Of a stretch of 64,000 bases of DNA, positions 8,684 through 16,424 are shown one piece after another; the first letter of the stretch is position 1; every line of letters starts with the position of its first letter. The stretch is from Pseudonocardia sp. 73-21 (lineage in GTDB: Bacteria; Actinomycetota; Actinomycetes; Mycobacteriales; Pseudonocardiaceae). The notes under the pieces are model-generated. The model was not told the DNA's origin, searched no databases, and saw only the letters and a program-made list of their open reading frames with translations. The stretch lies in assembly GCF_001899645.1 (NCBI RefSeq), contig NZ_MKVV01000040.1:30804-94803 (forward strand), given 5' to 3'. Made by a program: the position numbers and the translations under genes.

Positions 8684-8731
8684 TCGACGCTGCGCGACGG
8701 CGCTGTGCCGACGATTCGCTCGCACGCTCGC

Positions 8732-9382
8732 TCATGACTGCACCCCGTACTCGTCGGCGATGTCGGTGGGCATGGAGACGAAGCGGACGTCCTCGGTGGC
8801 GATGAACGTGCCCCGCTTCGGGAACTCCTTGTCCGGCCACGGCTCGACGTCGTAGCCGTAGGGCAGCGGCGGGCCGTGGTAGTCGCGGCCGGCCGGCAGG
8901 TTCTTCCGGATCGCCGCGGTGACCTCGGCGCGGGCGTAGTAGCCGTAGTAGACCAGCGACCGCAGCTGCTCGAAGAACGTGGCGTCGTCCTCCGCGCCCT
9001 TCTCCAGCGCCGTCAGCGCCGCGATCTGCTGCGACGGCACGGCGTCGAGGAACGCCGGGCCGAGCCGGTTGAGCTGGTCCTTGAACGGGTGCTCGGCCGC
9101 GAGCGGGTAGTACTTCACCTCGTGGCTCGCCGGCGTCACGTAGCGGGCGACGAACTCGACGATCTCCACCTCGCTCGGCGCGGGGAAGCCGCGGCCCGGC
9201 GGGATGATCAGGTCGGCCGCGGTGTCGATCACCGCGCGCTGCTGCTCCGTGAAGCGCACGGGGGGCGAGTAGCCGCCCACCCGCGCCTTCTGCGCCGCCC
9301 AGCCCGCACGCGGGTCGGGTTCGGTCGCCTTCGTGCCCATCGGTTCGGGGGCGTGCAGGACGCCGTTGCTCGTGGTGGTCAT
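8732..9382 (-). CDS. Gluconate 2-dehydrogenase subunit 3-like protein
   Basis: A 216-residue protein with the family pattern RFTEQQRAVIDTAADLIIPP followed by SEVEIVEFVARYV and LRSLVYYGYYA. Subunit-3 proteins partner GMC dehydrogenases and are often exported by the Tat route. No convincing twin-arginine signal is visible here, so the complex may be cytoplasmic. It lies directly upstream of the GMC gene with a 70-bp gap, and 31 bp downstream of the aldehyde dehydrogenase. Confidence 0.8.
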   Translation of the reverse strand: MTTTSNGVLHAPEPMGTKATEPDPRAGWAAQKARVGGYSPPVRFTEQQRAVIDTAADLIIPPGRGFPAPSEVEIVEFVARYVTPASHEVKYYPLAAEHPFKDQLNRLGPAFLDAVPSQQIAALTALEKGAEDDATFFEQLRSLVYYGYYARAEVTAAIRKNLPAGRDYHGPPLPYGYDVEPWPDKEFPKRGTFIATEDVRFVSMPTDIADEYGVQS

Positions 9383-9413
9383 CGTTGCCCTCCTCGTGGT
9401 GGTGGCGTGCGGG

Positions 9414-10937
9414 TCAGAGCGGGGCGCCTGCCCAGTCGGCGCTCGCCCGCGGGGAGTCGTCGAGGTTGACGCTGACGTGCTTGACCTGGGTGTAGCTCGC
9501 GATCGACTCCAGGCCCTCCTCCCGGCCGGTGCCGCTCTGCTTGTAACCGCCGTGCGGGGCCATCGGCAGCTCGCCGAACCAGTCGTTGACCATGACGCCG
9601 CCGACCTGGAGCCGCCGTGCCGTGGACAGCGCGCGGGTGATGTCGGAGCACCAGATCGCCGCGAACAGGCCGAAGTCCGAGTCGTTGGCCGCGGCCACCA
9701 GCTCGTCCTCGTCGGACCACGTGAACACCGACAGCACCGGGCCGAAGATCTCCTCGCGGGCGATGCGGTCGCTCGGTGAGACGTCGGTGAACACGGTGGG
9801 CTCGACGAAGTAGCCGTCGACGTCGGTGCCGGCCGGGCGCCCGCCGCCGTAGAACAGCGTCGCCTCCCGCTTGCCGATCTCGATGTAGGAGCGCACGCGG
9901 TCGAACTGCTTCTTCGACACCAGCGGGCCCATCTGGACGCCCTCGTCGAACGGGTCGCCGATCCGCGCCACCCGCAGCCGCTCCACGAGCCGGGCGAGGA
10001 ACTCGTCGGCGATGTCGCGGTGCAGGAACAGGCGGGTGCCGGCCACGCAGACCTGGCCGGCGTGCGAGCAGAAGCCCTGGACCGCGCCCTCGACGGCGTC
10101 GTCGAGGCGGGCGTCGGGGAACACGATGGTCGGGCTCTTGCCGCCGAGCTCCAGGTTGACCTGGGCGATGTGCTCGGCGCCCAGCTTCGCCACCGTCTTC
10201 CCGGTCTCGGTGGACCCGGTGAAGGTGATGCCCATGACGTCCGGGTGCGCGGCGAGCGCGGCCCCGGCCTCGGCGCCGTAGCCGGTGACGACGTTGAACA
10301 CCCCGTCCGGGAACCCGGCCTCGGCCACCAGCTCGGCGTACTTCAACGCGGAGAGCGAGGTGTCCTCCGCCGGCTTGACGACGCAGGTGTTGCCCAGCGC
10401 CAGCGCCGGGGCGGTGGAGCGCACGAGGATCAGCAGCGGGTAGTTCCACGGCACGATGTGCGCGGTCACGCCCAGCGGCTCCAGCAGGGTGAACGCGAGC
10501 TTGTTGCCGGGCACCTCGATGGTGCGCCCGCCGACCTTGTCGGCCAGGCCCGCCCAGTACTCCAGCCACAGCGGGATCGCCCCGACCAGCTCGCGGGCCT
10601 TGTCCAGGTAGTGCCCGGAGTCCAGCGCCTCGAGCTGCGCGAGCTCCTCGGCGTGCTCGGTGACCAGACCGGCGAGCGTGCGCAGCAGGCCCGCTCGGGT
10701 GATCGCGTCGGTGAACTGCCACTCGACGGCGACGCGCTTCGCGGCGGCAACCGCGCGGTCGACGTCGGAGGCGTCGGCGCGGGGCACGGCGGCGATGGTG
10801 CGGCCGGTGGCCGGGTCGACGGTGGCGAACGTGACGCCGGCGCTCGCCGGGCCCCACCGTCCGTCGATGAACATCTGCGCGTGGTCGACGCGGCGGGTGG
10901 CCTGGTCGAAGGTCATCGGTTGCTCGATGGTCGTCAT
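9414..10937 (-). CDS. NAD(P)-dependent aldehyde dehydrogenase
   Basis: A 507-residue class-I-like aldehyde dehydrogenase. The NAD-binding region has VPWNYPLL and GSTETGKTV. The general-base Glu is in NLELGGKSP and the catalytic Cys in AGQVCVAGTR (about residue 305). The C-terminal PHGGYKQSGTGRE is also typical. The ATG overlaps the CoA-ligase stop by an ATGA, so the two are co-translated. It would turn an aldehyde into the acid used by that ligase. Phenylacetaldehyde is a plausible substrate given the paa genes, but the sequence does not prove it. Confidence 0.88.
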   Translation of the reverse strand: MTTIEQPMTFDQATRRVDHAQMFIDGRWGPASAGVTFATVDPATGRTIAAVPRADASDVDRAVAAAKRVAVEWQFTDAITRAGLLRTLAGLVTEHAEELAQLEALDSGHYLDKARELVGAIPLWLEYWAGLADKVGGRTIEVPGNKLAFTLLEPLGVTAHIVPWNYPLLILVRSTAPALALGNTCVVKPAEDTSLSALKYAELVAEAGFPDGVFNVVTGYGAEAGAALAAHPDVMGITFTGSTETGKTVAKLGAEHIAQVNLELGGKSPTIVFPDARLDDAVEGAVQGFCSHAGQVCVAGTRLFLHRDIADEFLARLVERLRVARIGDPFDEGVQMGPLVSKKQFDRVRSYIEIGKREATLFYGGGRPAGTDVDGYFVEPTVFTDVSPSDRIAREEIFGPVLSVFTWSDEDELVAAANDSDFGLFAAIWCSDITRALSTARRLQVGGVMVNDWFGELPMAPHGGYKQSGTGREEGLESIASYTQVKHVSVNLDDSPRASADWAGAPL

Positions 10938-12355
10938 CGGCCCTCCAGGGGTCGGGAACGGGTGTGGGCGCGTTCGTCGATCACGCGGCGGGCCTTGTGC
11001 TCGGCGCGTTCGAAGGTGTTCGGGTCGACCGACTCGAAGGTGACGCGCACCCCGAGCAGGGACTGCAGGCCCTCGGCGCCGGCGCGTTCGAACTCGGCGC
11101 GGGCGCCGTCGCGCCGGTCGGTCTCGGCGCGGACCACCATCTCGTCCATCGAGCCGGTGCGGGTGACCACGATCCGGTGCTCGCCCGCGTAGCCGGGCAC
11201 GCCGCGCAGGAAGTTGTCGACCTCGGTCGGGTACACGTTCTCGCCGCGGATGTGGATCATGTCGTCGATCCGCCCGTACACGCCGCGGGGCAGCTTCGGG
11301 TAGGTGCGGCCGCAGCCGTTGGTCTCCATCGTCCAGCGCGTGAGGTCGTTGGACGCCAGCCGGATCATCGGCTGCGACGTGCGTTCGAGATGGGTGTAGA
11401 CCGGGGTGCCCTCGCCGCCGTAGGGCACGGTGCGGAACGTGTCCGGGTCGCACACCTCGTGCCAGACGATGTCCTGCCACAGCAGCATCCCGTCAGGGCT
11501 GCCCTCGGTGGCCGACGCCGACATGAACGGCGTCATCTCGGCCATCGTCCCGCAGTCGACGACGCGGGCCCCGAACGCCGAGGAGATCGCGTCGCGCACC
11601 GCGGGCACCGACGCCCCGGGCTCGCCGGAGAAGAACATGATGTCGATGCCGAACTCGCGCGGGTCGATCTTCTCCTGCTCGGCCACCTCGGCCAGGCGCA
11701 GCGCGTAGGACGGCGTGGCGTAGAAGGCGCGCGGCTTCGTGCGGGCGAGCCAGGTGACGGCGCGGGCGGTCATGCCCTTCGCCCCGGCCCCGAACGGCAG
11801 CACCCGGCAGCCCAGCCGCTCGGCGCCGCTCATCGCGCCCCACGAGCCGAGGTACAGGCTGAACAGCGCCGCGACGAACACGGTGTCGCCGGGCCGCACG
11901 CCCATCCCCCACAGGATGCGGGCATGGTTGTCGGCGATCACCTGCCAGTCGTCGCGGCCCAGCGCGAACGCCGTCGGCATGCCGGTGGTGCCCGACGTAC
12001 CGTGGATGTGGTGGATCTGCGACTCGTCGACGCAGAGGTAGTCGCCGAAAGGCGGCGCGTCGTTCTGGGACTGCCGCATCTCCGCCTTGGTCACGACCGG
12101 CACCTGCTCGAACGCCTCGAACGAGGTGATGTCGGCGGGTTTGACGTCGGCCGCGTCCCACTTGCGCCGGTAGAACGGCGCGGTGGCGTAGGCGTACTCC
12201 ATCACCTCGCGCAGGCGCACGAGCACCGCGGCGTCGCGCTCCTCGGGGTCCATGGTCTCGCGGTGCGGGAACCAGTAGGGCGAGTCGGGGTCGGGAAGGT
12301 AGCTCTGGTCGTACCGGGCGGGGAACCGCCACTCCTCCATGTCAGGCACAGTCAC
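10934..12355 (-). CDS. paaK: Phenylacetate-CoA ligase-family (AMP-forming) enzyme
   Basis: A 473-residue adenylate-forming ligase. The phosphate-binding loop is HGTSGTTGMPTAFAL (about residue 118), and the rest resembles PaaK: FFSGEPGASVPAVRD, GRIDDMIHIRGENVYP (adenylate-binding and hinge) and EHKARRVID at the end. It would activate phenylacetate or a close aromatic acid to the CoA ester used by PaaABCE. Two GTG codons (12355 and 12349) and an ATG (12340) are possible starts; AGGAG placement favours 12349 or 12340. The symbol is tentative because relatives act on other aryl acids. Confidence 0.82.
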   Translation of the reverse strand: MTVPDMEEWRFPARYDQSYLPDPDSPYWFPHRETMDPEERDAAVLVRLREVMEYAYATAPFYRRKWDAADVKPADITSFEAFEQVPVVTKAEMRQSQNDAPPFGDYLCVDESQIHHIHGTSGTTGMPTAFALGRDDWQVIADNHARILWGMGVRPGDTVFVAALFSLYLGSWGAMSGAERLGCRVLPFGAGAKGMTARAVTWLARTKPRAFYATPSYALRLAEVAEQEKIDPREFGIDIMFFSGEPGASVPAVRDAISSAFGARVVDCGTMAEMTPFMSASATEGSPDGMLLWQDIVWHEVCDPDTFRTVPYGGEGTPVYTHLERTSQPMIRLASNDLTRWTMETNGCGRTYPKLPRGVYGRIDDMIHIRGENVYPTEVDNFLRGVPGYAGEHRIVVTRTGSMDEMVVRAETDRRDGARAEFERAGAEGLQSLLGVRVTFESVDPNTFERAEHKARRVIDERAHTRSRPLEGR

Positions 12356-12356
12356 T

Positions 12357-12371
12357 CCTCGCTTCGCTCGG
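12357..12371 (-). repeat. 15-bp intergenic repeat carrying the ribosome binding site, copy B
   Basis: Identical to 8669-8683 (minus strand CCGAGCGAAGCGAGG) and directly upstream of the CoA-ligase start. It ends in the AGGAG that probably binds the ribosome. Confidence 0.8.
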
Positions 12372-12377
12372 CCGTGC

Positions 12378-12409
12378 GCGGAAATCGGTGCCCCGGCACC
12401 GATTTCCGC
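12378..12409. terminator. Strong perfect hairpin between decarboxylase-like and CoA-ligase genes
   Basis: Arms GCGGAAATCGGTGC (12378-12391) and GCACCGATTTCCGC (12396-12409) are perfectly complementary, 14 bp each, with a CCCG loop. The hairpin abuts the stop codon of the upstream gene and lies before the CoA-ligase ribosome binding site. It may be a partial terminator, an mRNA stabiliser or a palindromic repeat unit. No T-tract follows. Confidence 0.6.
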
Positions 12410-14125
12410 TCACGAGCGCCTCCGCTCGATCTCGGCGTCGTTCCAGGGCGTCAGGGCCTGGTACTCGGGCACGAACCCGAGGCCCTTGCCGGCGTCCGGC
12501 GACGGTGCGTCCTGGGTGGTCACCACGTCGACCACGGCGGGAGCGTTGGCCAGCGCCCGCTTCAGCGCCCCCTCCAGCTCGGCCGGGTCCGTGACGCGTT
12601 CGCCGTGCGCGCCGAGGCTCCGCGCCAGCGCGGCGTAGTCGGAGTCGGCGAGCTCGGTGCCCACGACCAGGCCGTAGTTCTCCTGCTGGTCGTAACGCTC
12701 GATGTTCCAGGCGCGGTTGTTGGACACGACCACGACGACCTTCGCGCCGTGCCGCGCGGCGGTGTCGATGTCGGTGGCCGTGATGCCGAACGCGCCGTCG
12801 CCGGTGACGGCCACGACGGGCCGCTCCGGGTAGGCCAGCGCCGCGGCGATGCCGAACGGCGTCGCGACCCCGAGGCAGCCGAACGCGCCGGCGTCGAGGT
12901 AGCGGGCGGCCCGGGTGATGCCGAGGCGGGCGAAGCTCAGCAGGTCGCCACCGTCGGCGATCATCACGGCGTCGTCGAGGGCGAGGGCGTCCAGGGCGGC
13001 GAAGATGCGGTTGGGGTGCATGCGGCCGTCGTCGCCCGCGGGGGCGTCGGCCATGGCCGTGCGGTAGTCGGCGGAGCGCTTGCGGTGCTTGGTGCGCAGC
13101 TCGTCGCGCCAGGCTGTGTCGGGGGTGTGCCCGTCCAGCGCGGCCGCGAGCGCGGTGAGCGTGGCCGCGGGATCGGCGAGGATCTCCACCTCGCCGCGGC
13201 GGTTGTCGATCAGCTCGCTCGCGGTGTCGGCGATCCGCACCACCTTCGCGTTCCTGAACACGGCCGGGGAGCCGAAGGCGAGCTGGAAGTCCAGCTGGCG
13301 CCCGACGGTGATCAGCAGGTCGGTGTCGCGCATGACCGCCGAGCGCGCCGAGCCGACCCCGGCGGGGTGGTCGTCGGGCACCAGGCCGCGGCTCTCCTGC
13401 GTGTCGAGGTAGGCGGCGCCGCTCGCGTCGAGGAAGCGGACGAGCTCCGCACCGTCCCCGACCCGCGCACCCCGGCCGCTGATCACGGCGGGCCGCTTCG
13501 CCGCGCGGACCAGCTCGGCGACGGCCGCCACGTCGTCGGGGTGGGGCTGCGGGCGGCGGCGGGGCTTGGCCCGCAGGTGCTCCACGGTGACCAGCGCCGG
13601 CGGCACCTGCTCGCGCAGCACGTCGGTGGGGATCTCGACGTAGACGGGGCCGGGCTCGCCGCGGTCGCCCGCGGCCCGGGCCCACGCCTCGTCCATCTCG
13701 CGCAGCACCTGGTCGGCGACGCGCAGCGTGCGCGAGAGCCGGGTGACCGGCGCGAGGATCGCGGTGTGCGGGATGTCCTGCAGCGGGCCCATGTTGGCCT
13801 GCGCCCGCGGCGGGCAACCGCCGAACACGAGCACCGGGATCCGGCTGATCGACGCGTTGGCCACCGCGGTCACGGTGTTGGTGACACCGGGGCCCGCCGT
13901 GACGAGCGCGACGCCGGTCTCCCCCGTCAGCTCGGAGTGGGCGTGGGCCATGTGCACCGCGGAGCCCTCGTCGCGGACGTCGACGATGCGGACGCCGAGC
14001 CGCGCGAGCTGGTCCCAGACGGGCTGGATGTGGCCGCCCTGCAGACCGAAGACCCGGTCCACCCCGTGGTCGCGCAGGAAGCGCGCGACCAGCTCCGCGA
14101 CGACGACGGGAGCCTGTTCCGACAT
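12410..14125 (-). CDS. Thiamine diphosphate-dependent decarboxylase/acetolactate-synthase-like enzyme
   Basis: A 571-residue ThDP enzyme with the usual three domains. The activating Glu is in [17 protein letters not shown] (about residue 47). The central domain covers about 190-330. The ThDP/Mg motif is [13 protein letters not shown] followed by [16 protein letters not shown] (about 430-470). The start is the ATG at 14125 after a GGAGGG ribosome binding site. It is first in the minus-strand cluster ending with an aldehyde dehydrogenase and CoA ligase, so a 2-oxo-acid decarboxylase (for example of phenylpyruvate or benzoylformate) is a reasonable guess. An acetolactate-synthase-like or C-C lyase role is possible. 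Confidence 0.78.
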   Translation of the reverse strand: MSEQAPVVVAELVARFLRDHGVDRVFGLQGGHIQPVWDQLARLGVRIVDVRDEGSAVHMAHAHSELTGETGVALVTAGPGVTNTVTAVANASISRIPVLVFGGCPPRAQANMGPLQDIPHTAILAPVTRLSRTLRVADQVLREMDEAWARAAGDRGEPGPVYVEIPTDVLREQVPPALVTVEHLRAKPRRRPQPHPDDVAAVAELVRAAKRPAVISGRGARVGDGAELVRFLDASGAAYLDTQESRGLVPDDHPAGVGSARSAVMRDTDLLITVGRQLDFQLAFGSPAVFRNAKVVRIADTASELIDNRRGEVEILADPAATLTALAAALDGHTPDTAWRDELRTKHRKRSADYRTAMADAPAGDDGRMHPNRIFAALDALALDDAVMIADGGDLLSFARLGITRAARYLDAGAFGCLGVATPFGIAAALAYPERPVVAVTGDGAFGITATDIDTAARHGAKVVVVVSNNRAWNIERYDQQENYGLVVGTELADSDYAALARSLGAHGERVTDPAELEGALKRALANAPAVVDVVTTQDAPSPDAGKGLGFVPEYQALTPWNDAEIERRRS

Positions 14126-14151
14126 CCGATCCCTCCTCGGTGAGTGATCCA

Positions 14152-14163
14152 CACCACGTGGTG
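14152..14163. promoter_or_regulatory. Palindrome CACCACGTGGTG between decarboxylase-like gene and GntR gene
   Basis: A perfect 12-bp palindrome 26 bp upstream of the minus-strand decarboxylase-like gene. It is a candidate operator for the divergent GntR regulator. Confidence 0.45.
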
Positions 14164-14185
14164 GCGCTCACCCGAGGGTGCCGCA

Positions 14186-14199
14186 TTCTGAATTCAGAA
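14186..14199. promoter_or_regulatory. Palindrome TTCTGAATTCAGAA upstream of GntR gene
   Basis: A perfect 14-bp palindrome, and notably A+T-rich for this genome, in the 126-bp divergent promoter region. FCD-type GntR regulators bind short palindromes near their own promoters. This one is the better candidate of the two because of its length and base composition. Confidence 0.55.
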
Positions 14200-14251
14200 G
14201 TCAACAGCTGGGGAGGAGTCGACCTCCTGCGGATCGCGATAGCGTGTTCGG

Positions 14252-14914
14252 ATGACCGCGCTCCCGATGCCGCCGTCGCGGACCGAGCAGGTCTACGAGG
14301 CGATCGTCGACGACATCTGCACCGGACGGCTCACCCCGGGCACCCCGCTGCGCCAGGAACTGCTCGCCGCGCGCTTCAACGTGTCGCGCCAGCCGGTGCA
14401 GCAGGCGCTCCTGCTGCTGCGCAACCAGGGGCTCGTGCGCGAGTTCGGCCGCCGCGGGCTGGAGGTGGCGCCGCTGGGGCGGGAGTTCGTCAGCCACCTC
14501 TACGACCTGCGGGCCCTCCTCGACGGGCACGCCGCCCTGCTGGCCGCGCAGCGCCGCACCGACGCGTGGCTGGCCGAGGCCGCCGAGATCGTGGCGGCCG
14601 GGCAGCAGGCGTTCACCGAGCGCGCCTTCGCGCGCATGATCACCGCGGACGTCGACTTCCACCGCAGCGTCGTCGAGGCCGCCGGCAACCCCCTGCTCAC
14701 CGAGAGCACCAGCGTGCTGTGGCGCAACGTGCAGCGCGTGATGGGCGAGGTACTGCTCCAGGGCGGCTCCCCCGCCTGGGTCTGGGAGGACCACGCCGCC
14801 ATCCTCGACGCCGTGAGCCGCCGCGACGGCCCGCGCGCCGAGGAGCTCGCCCGCCGCCACGCCCAGCACGGCGAGCAGCTCATCCTCGACGCGATGCCGA
14901 CCGACCGGACCTGA
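14252..14914 (+). CDS. GntR-family regulator, FadR/FCD subgroup
   Basis: A 220-residue regulator. The winged helix spans about residues 8-75 with RTEQVYEAIVDDICTGRLTPG and ARFNVSRQPVQQALLLLRNQG. The C-terminal FCD helical domain includes VSHLYDLRALLDGHAA and ITADVDFHRSVVEAAGNP, and ends with EDHAAILDAVSRRD. The Asp/His residues of those helices usually hold a metal and a carboxylic-acid ligand. It is divergent from the decarboxylase-like/CoA-ligase cluster and probably controls it; an aromatic acid is a plausible effector, by inference. Confidence 0.85.
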   Translation: MTALPMPPSRTEQVYEAIVDDICTGRLTPGTPLRQELLAARFNVSRQPVQQALLLLRNQGLVREFGRRGLEVAPLGREFVSHLYDLRALLDGHAALLAAQRRTDAWLAEAAEIVAAGQQAFTERAFARMITADVDFHRSVVEAAGNPLLTESTSVLWRNVQRVMGEVLLQGGSPAWVWEDHAAILDAVSRRDGPRAEELARRHAQHGEQLILDAMPTDRT

Positions 14915-14971
14915 TCGTCGTCGCTGTCCGGACCGGCTCAGCGGCTTCTCGAGCAGCTCACGGGGCTGGCC

Positions 14972-15391
14972 GTGCTCGGCGTGGATGAGGGTGCGGCCGG
15001 TCTGTGGTTCGCCCTGCGCGACCAGGACCTCACCGAGGCCGTGTTCGCGCTCAGCGCCGGCGTGGGCGCGGCGGCCGTCTTCGACGCGGCCGGGGTCGGC
15101 GCGGCGATCGAGCACAGCATCCCGGCGCCGGCCCCGCGCGGGAAGATCGTCGTGGTGGGCATCCACGAGCGACCCTTCGGTTTCAACCCCACCAGCATCC
15201 TGCTGCAGGAGGTCGAGGTGATCGGCTCCTTCCTCCACGACGACGCCGACTACGCGGCCGTCATCGCGAACATGGCCGCGGGGCTCTACGACACGACCGG
15301 ATGGGTGGAGCACACCCCGCTCTCCGGCCTCCTCGACGCGTTCGACGAGCTCCGGGCCGGCCGCAAGATGAAGATCCTCGTCGACCTCTGA
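14972..15391 (+). pseudogene. C-terminal remnant of a zinc-type (MDR) alcohol dehydrogenase
   Basis: From about 15040 the frame reads AGVGAAAVFDAAGVGAAIEH, KIVVVGIHERPFGFNPTSIL, EVEVIGSFLHDDADY and ends DELRAGRKMKILVDL. This is the second half of the Rossmann domain and C-terminus of medium-chain alcohol or butanediol dehydrogenases. The zinc-binding N-terminal domain and the GxGxxG region are missing, so it cannot be a working enzyme. The 70 bases before 15040 do not match the family and mark a junction. Confidence 0.7.
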
Positions 15392-15513
15392 CCCGCGTAC
15401 ACACCACCGGCGGCCCGGCACCTCGGCCACGACGTCGGTTGTGGCTCCCCGGGTCGGCCGCGCCACGTGCCGCAGTCACATCGGCGTCCGCTCGGCAGGT
15501 AGAAGGCGATCCG

Positions 15514-16413
15514 TCACCGCTCCTCAGCCACGAGCTGGACCGCGAGGGATCCCACCACGTCGCCCTCGCCGTTCCCGGTCACGAGCAGGACCTCGAGCAC
15601 GACCGCGGTACCGGCGGCAAGGTCGCCGTCGACCTCGGCCAGCAACTGGAAGTCGCGGCGCTCCAGACCCTCCAGGTCGACGGCGGTCGCCGCGACGGTG
15701 CCGGGGCCTGCGACTCCCGCTCCGTCCGCGTCGAGGATCCGGACCCGGAAGCCGGTGTCGGCGAGCTCGAGACCGGTCGCCTGCGCCGCGGCCCGGGCCC
15801 GGCGTTCGTCGACGGCGCCGGCGCGCAGCTGGAAGGTGGCGGGCTCGGTACGGGGGTTGGCGACGGCGAACCGCGGCAGTGCGGGTGCCCCCGGCGCGGC
15901 GGCGACGGCCATGAGGTTGCGCTGGGCCCAGTGCCGGTCGTTGATCGGGTCGGCCGCCTTGCCCGCCCGGTCCTGCGGGTGGGAGACCACGGCGAGCAGG
16001 CAGACGTGCGCGGGCGCCGTGGCCGGGATCGTCGCGGTCATCGTGGCGGTGGTGGCCGTCGCCGGGGTGGTCCGGTCGGGTGGGGCGGCGACGGTGGCGG
16101 CGGCGAAGAAGGTCGGTTTCGCGAAGCCGACCGTGGGGTCGGCCCAGTAGACGACGACGGTGGCCGCGGCCGCGGCGTTCCCGCCGCCGGAGTTGCGGAC
16201 CTCGACGGTGACCTCGAGGGGACGGCCGGGGGTGTAGTCGCCGGCGTGGATGGACGGGCAGGCCCAGGACAGCACCTGTGCGGGCAGGCCGCGACGGCTG
16301 CCGTCGTCCCAGCTCCCGCCGTCGGTGATCGGATCGGTCCAGTACGGGATGCACAGGTAGGGCCGGGTGTCGGGCTGCTGGTCGTCGCCGCGGCCGGGTT
16401 CGTCGGGTCGCAT
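15514..16413 (-). CDS. Uncharacterised protein with CARDB-like Ig domain
   Basis: A 299-residue protein. The N-terminus has PYLCIPYWTDPITDGGSWDD. The middle (about residues 55-140) resembles a CARDB/Ig-like beta domain: PLEVTVEVRNSGGGNAAAAA then VVVYWADPTVG, and later HVCLLAVVSHPQD. The C-terminal third is a second beta-rich segment. There is no signal peptide or membrane span. It lies 11 bp after the 594-residue gene at 16425-18209, so the two form an operon. I do not recognise a function; an adhesive or scaffolding role is only a guess from the fold. Confidence 0.65.
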   Translation of the reverse strand: MRPDEPGRGDDQQPDTRPYLCIPYWTDPITDGGSWDDGSRRGLPAQVLSWACPSIHAGDYTPGRPLEVTVEVRNSGGGNAAAAATVVVYWADPTVGFAKPTFFAAATVAAPPDRTTPATATTATMTATIPATAPAHVCLLAVVSHPQDRAGKAADPINDRHWAQRNLMAVAAAPGAPALPRFAVANPRTEPATFQLRAGAVDERRARAAAQATGLELADTGFRVRILDADGAGVAGPGTVAATAVDLEGLERRDFQLLAEVDGDLAAGTAVVLEVLLVTGNGEGDVVGSLAVQLVAEER

Positions 16414-16424
16414 GGTCGTCCGCC

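Noticed and set aside
10964..14143. A 1059-codon plus-strand open frame over the CoA-ligase and decarboxylase-like genes
   Set aside because: It is antisense to well-conserved enzymes and its text is Arg/Gly/His-rich without domains, as expected of G+C-rich antisense frames.
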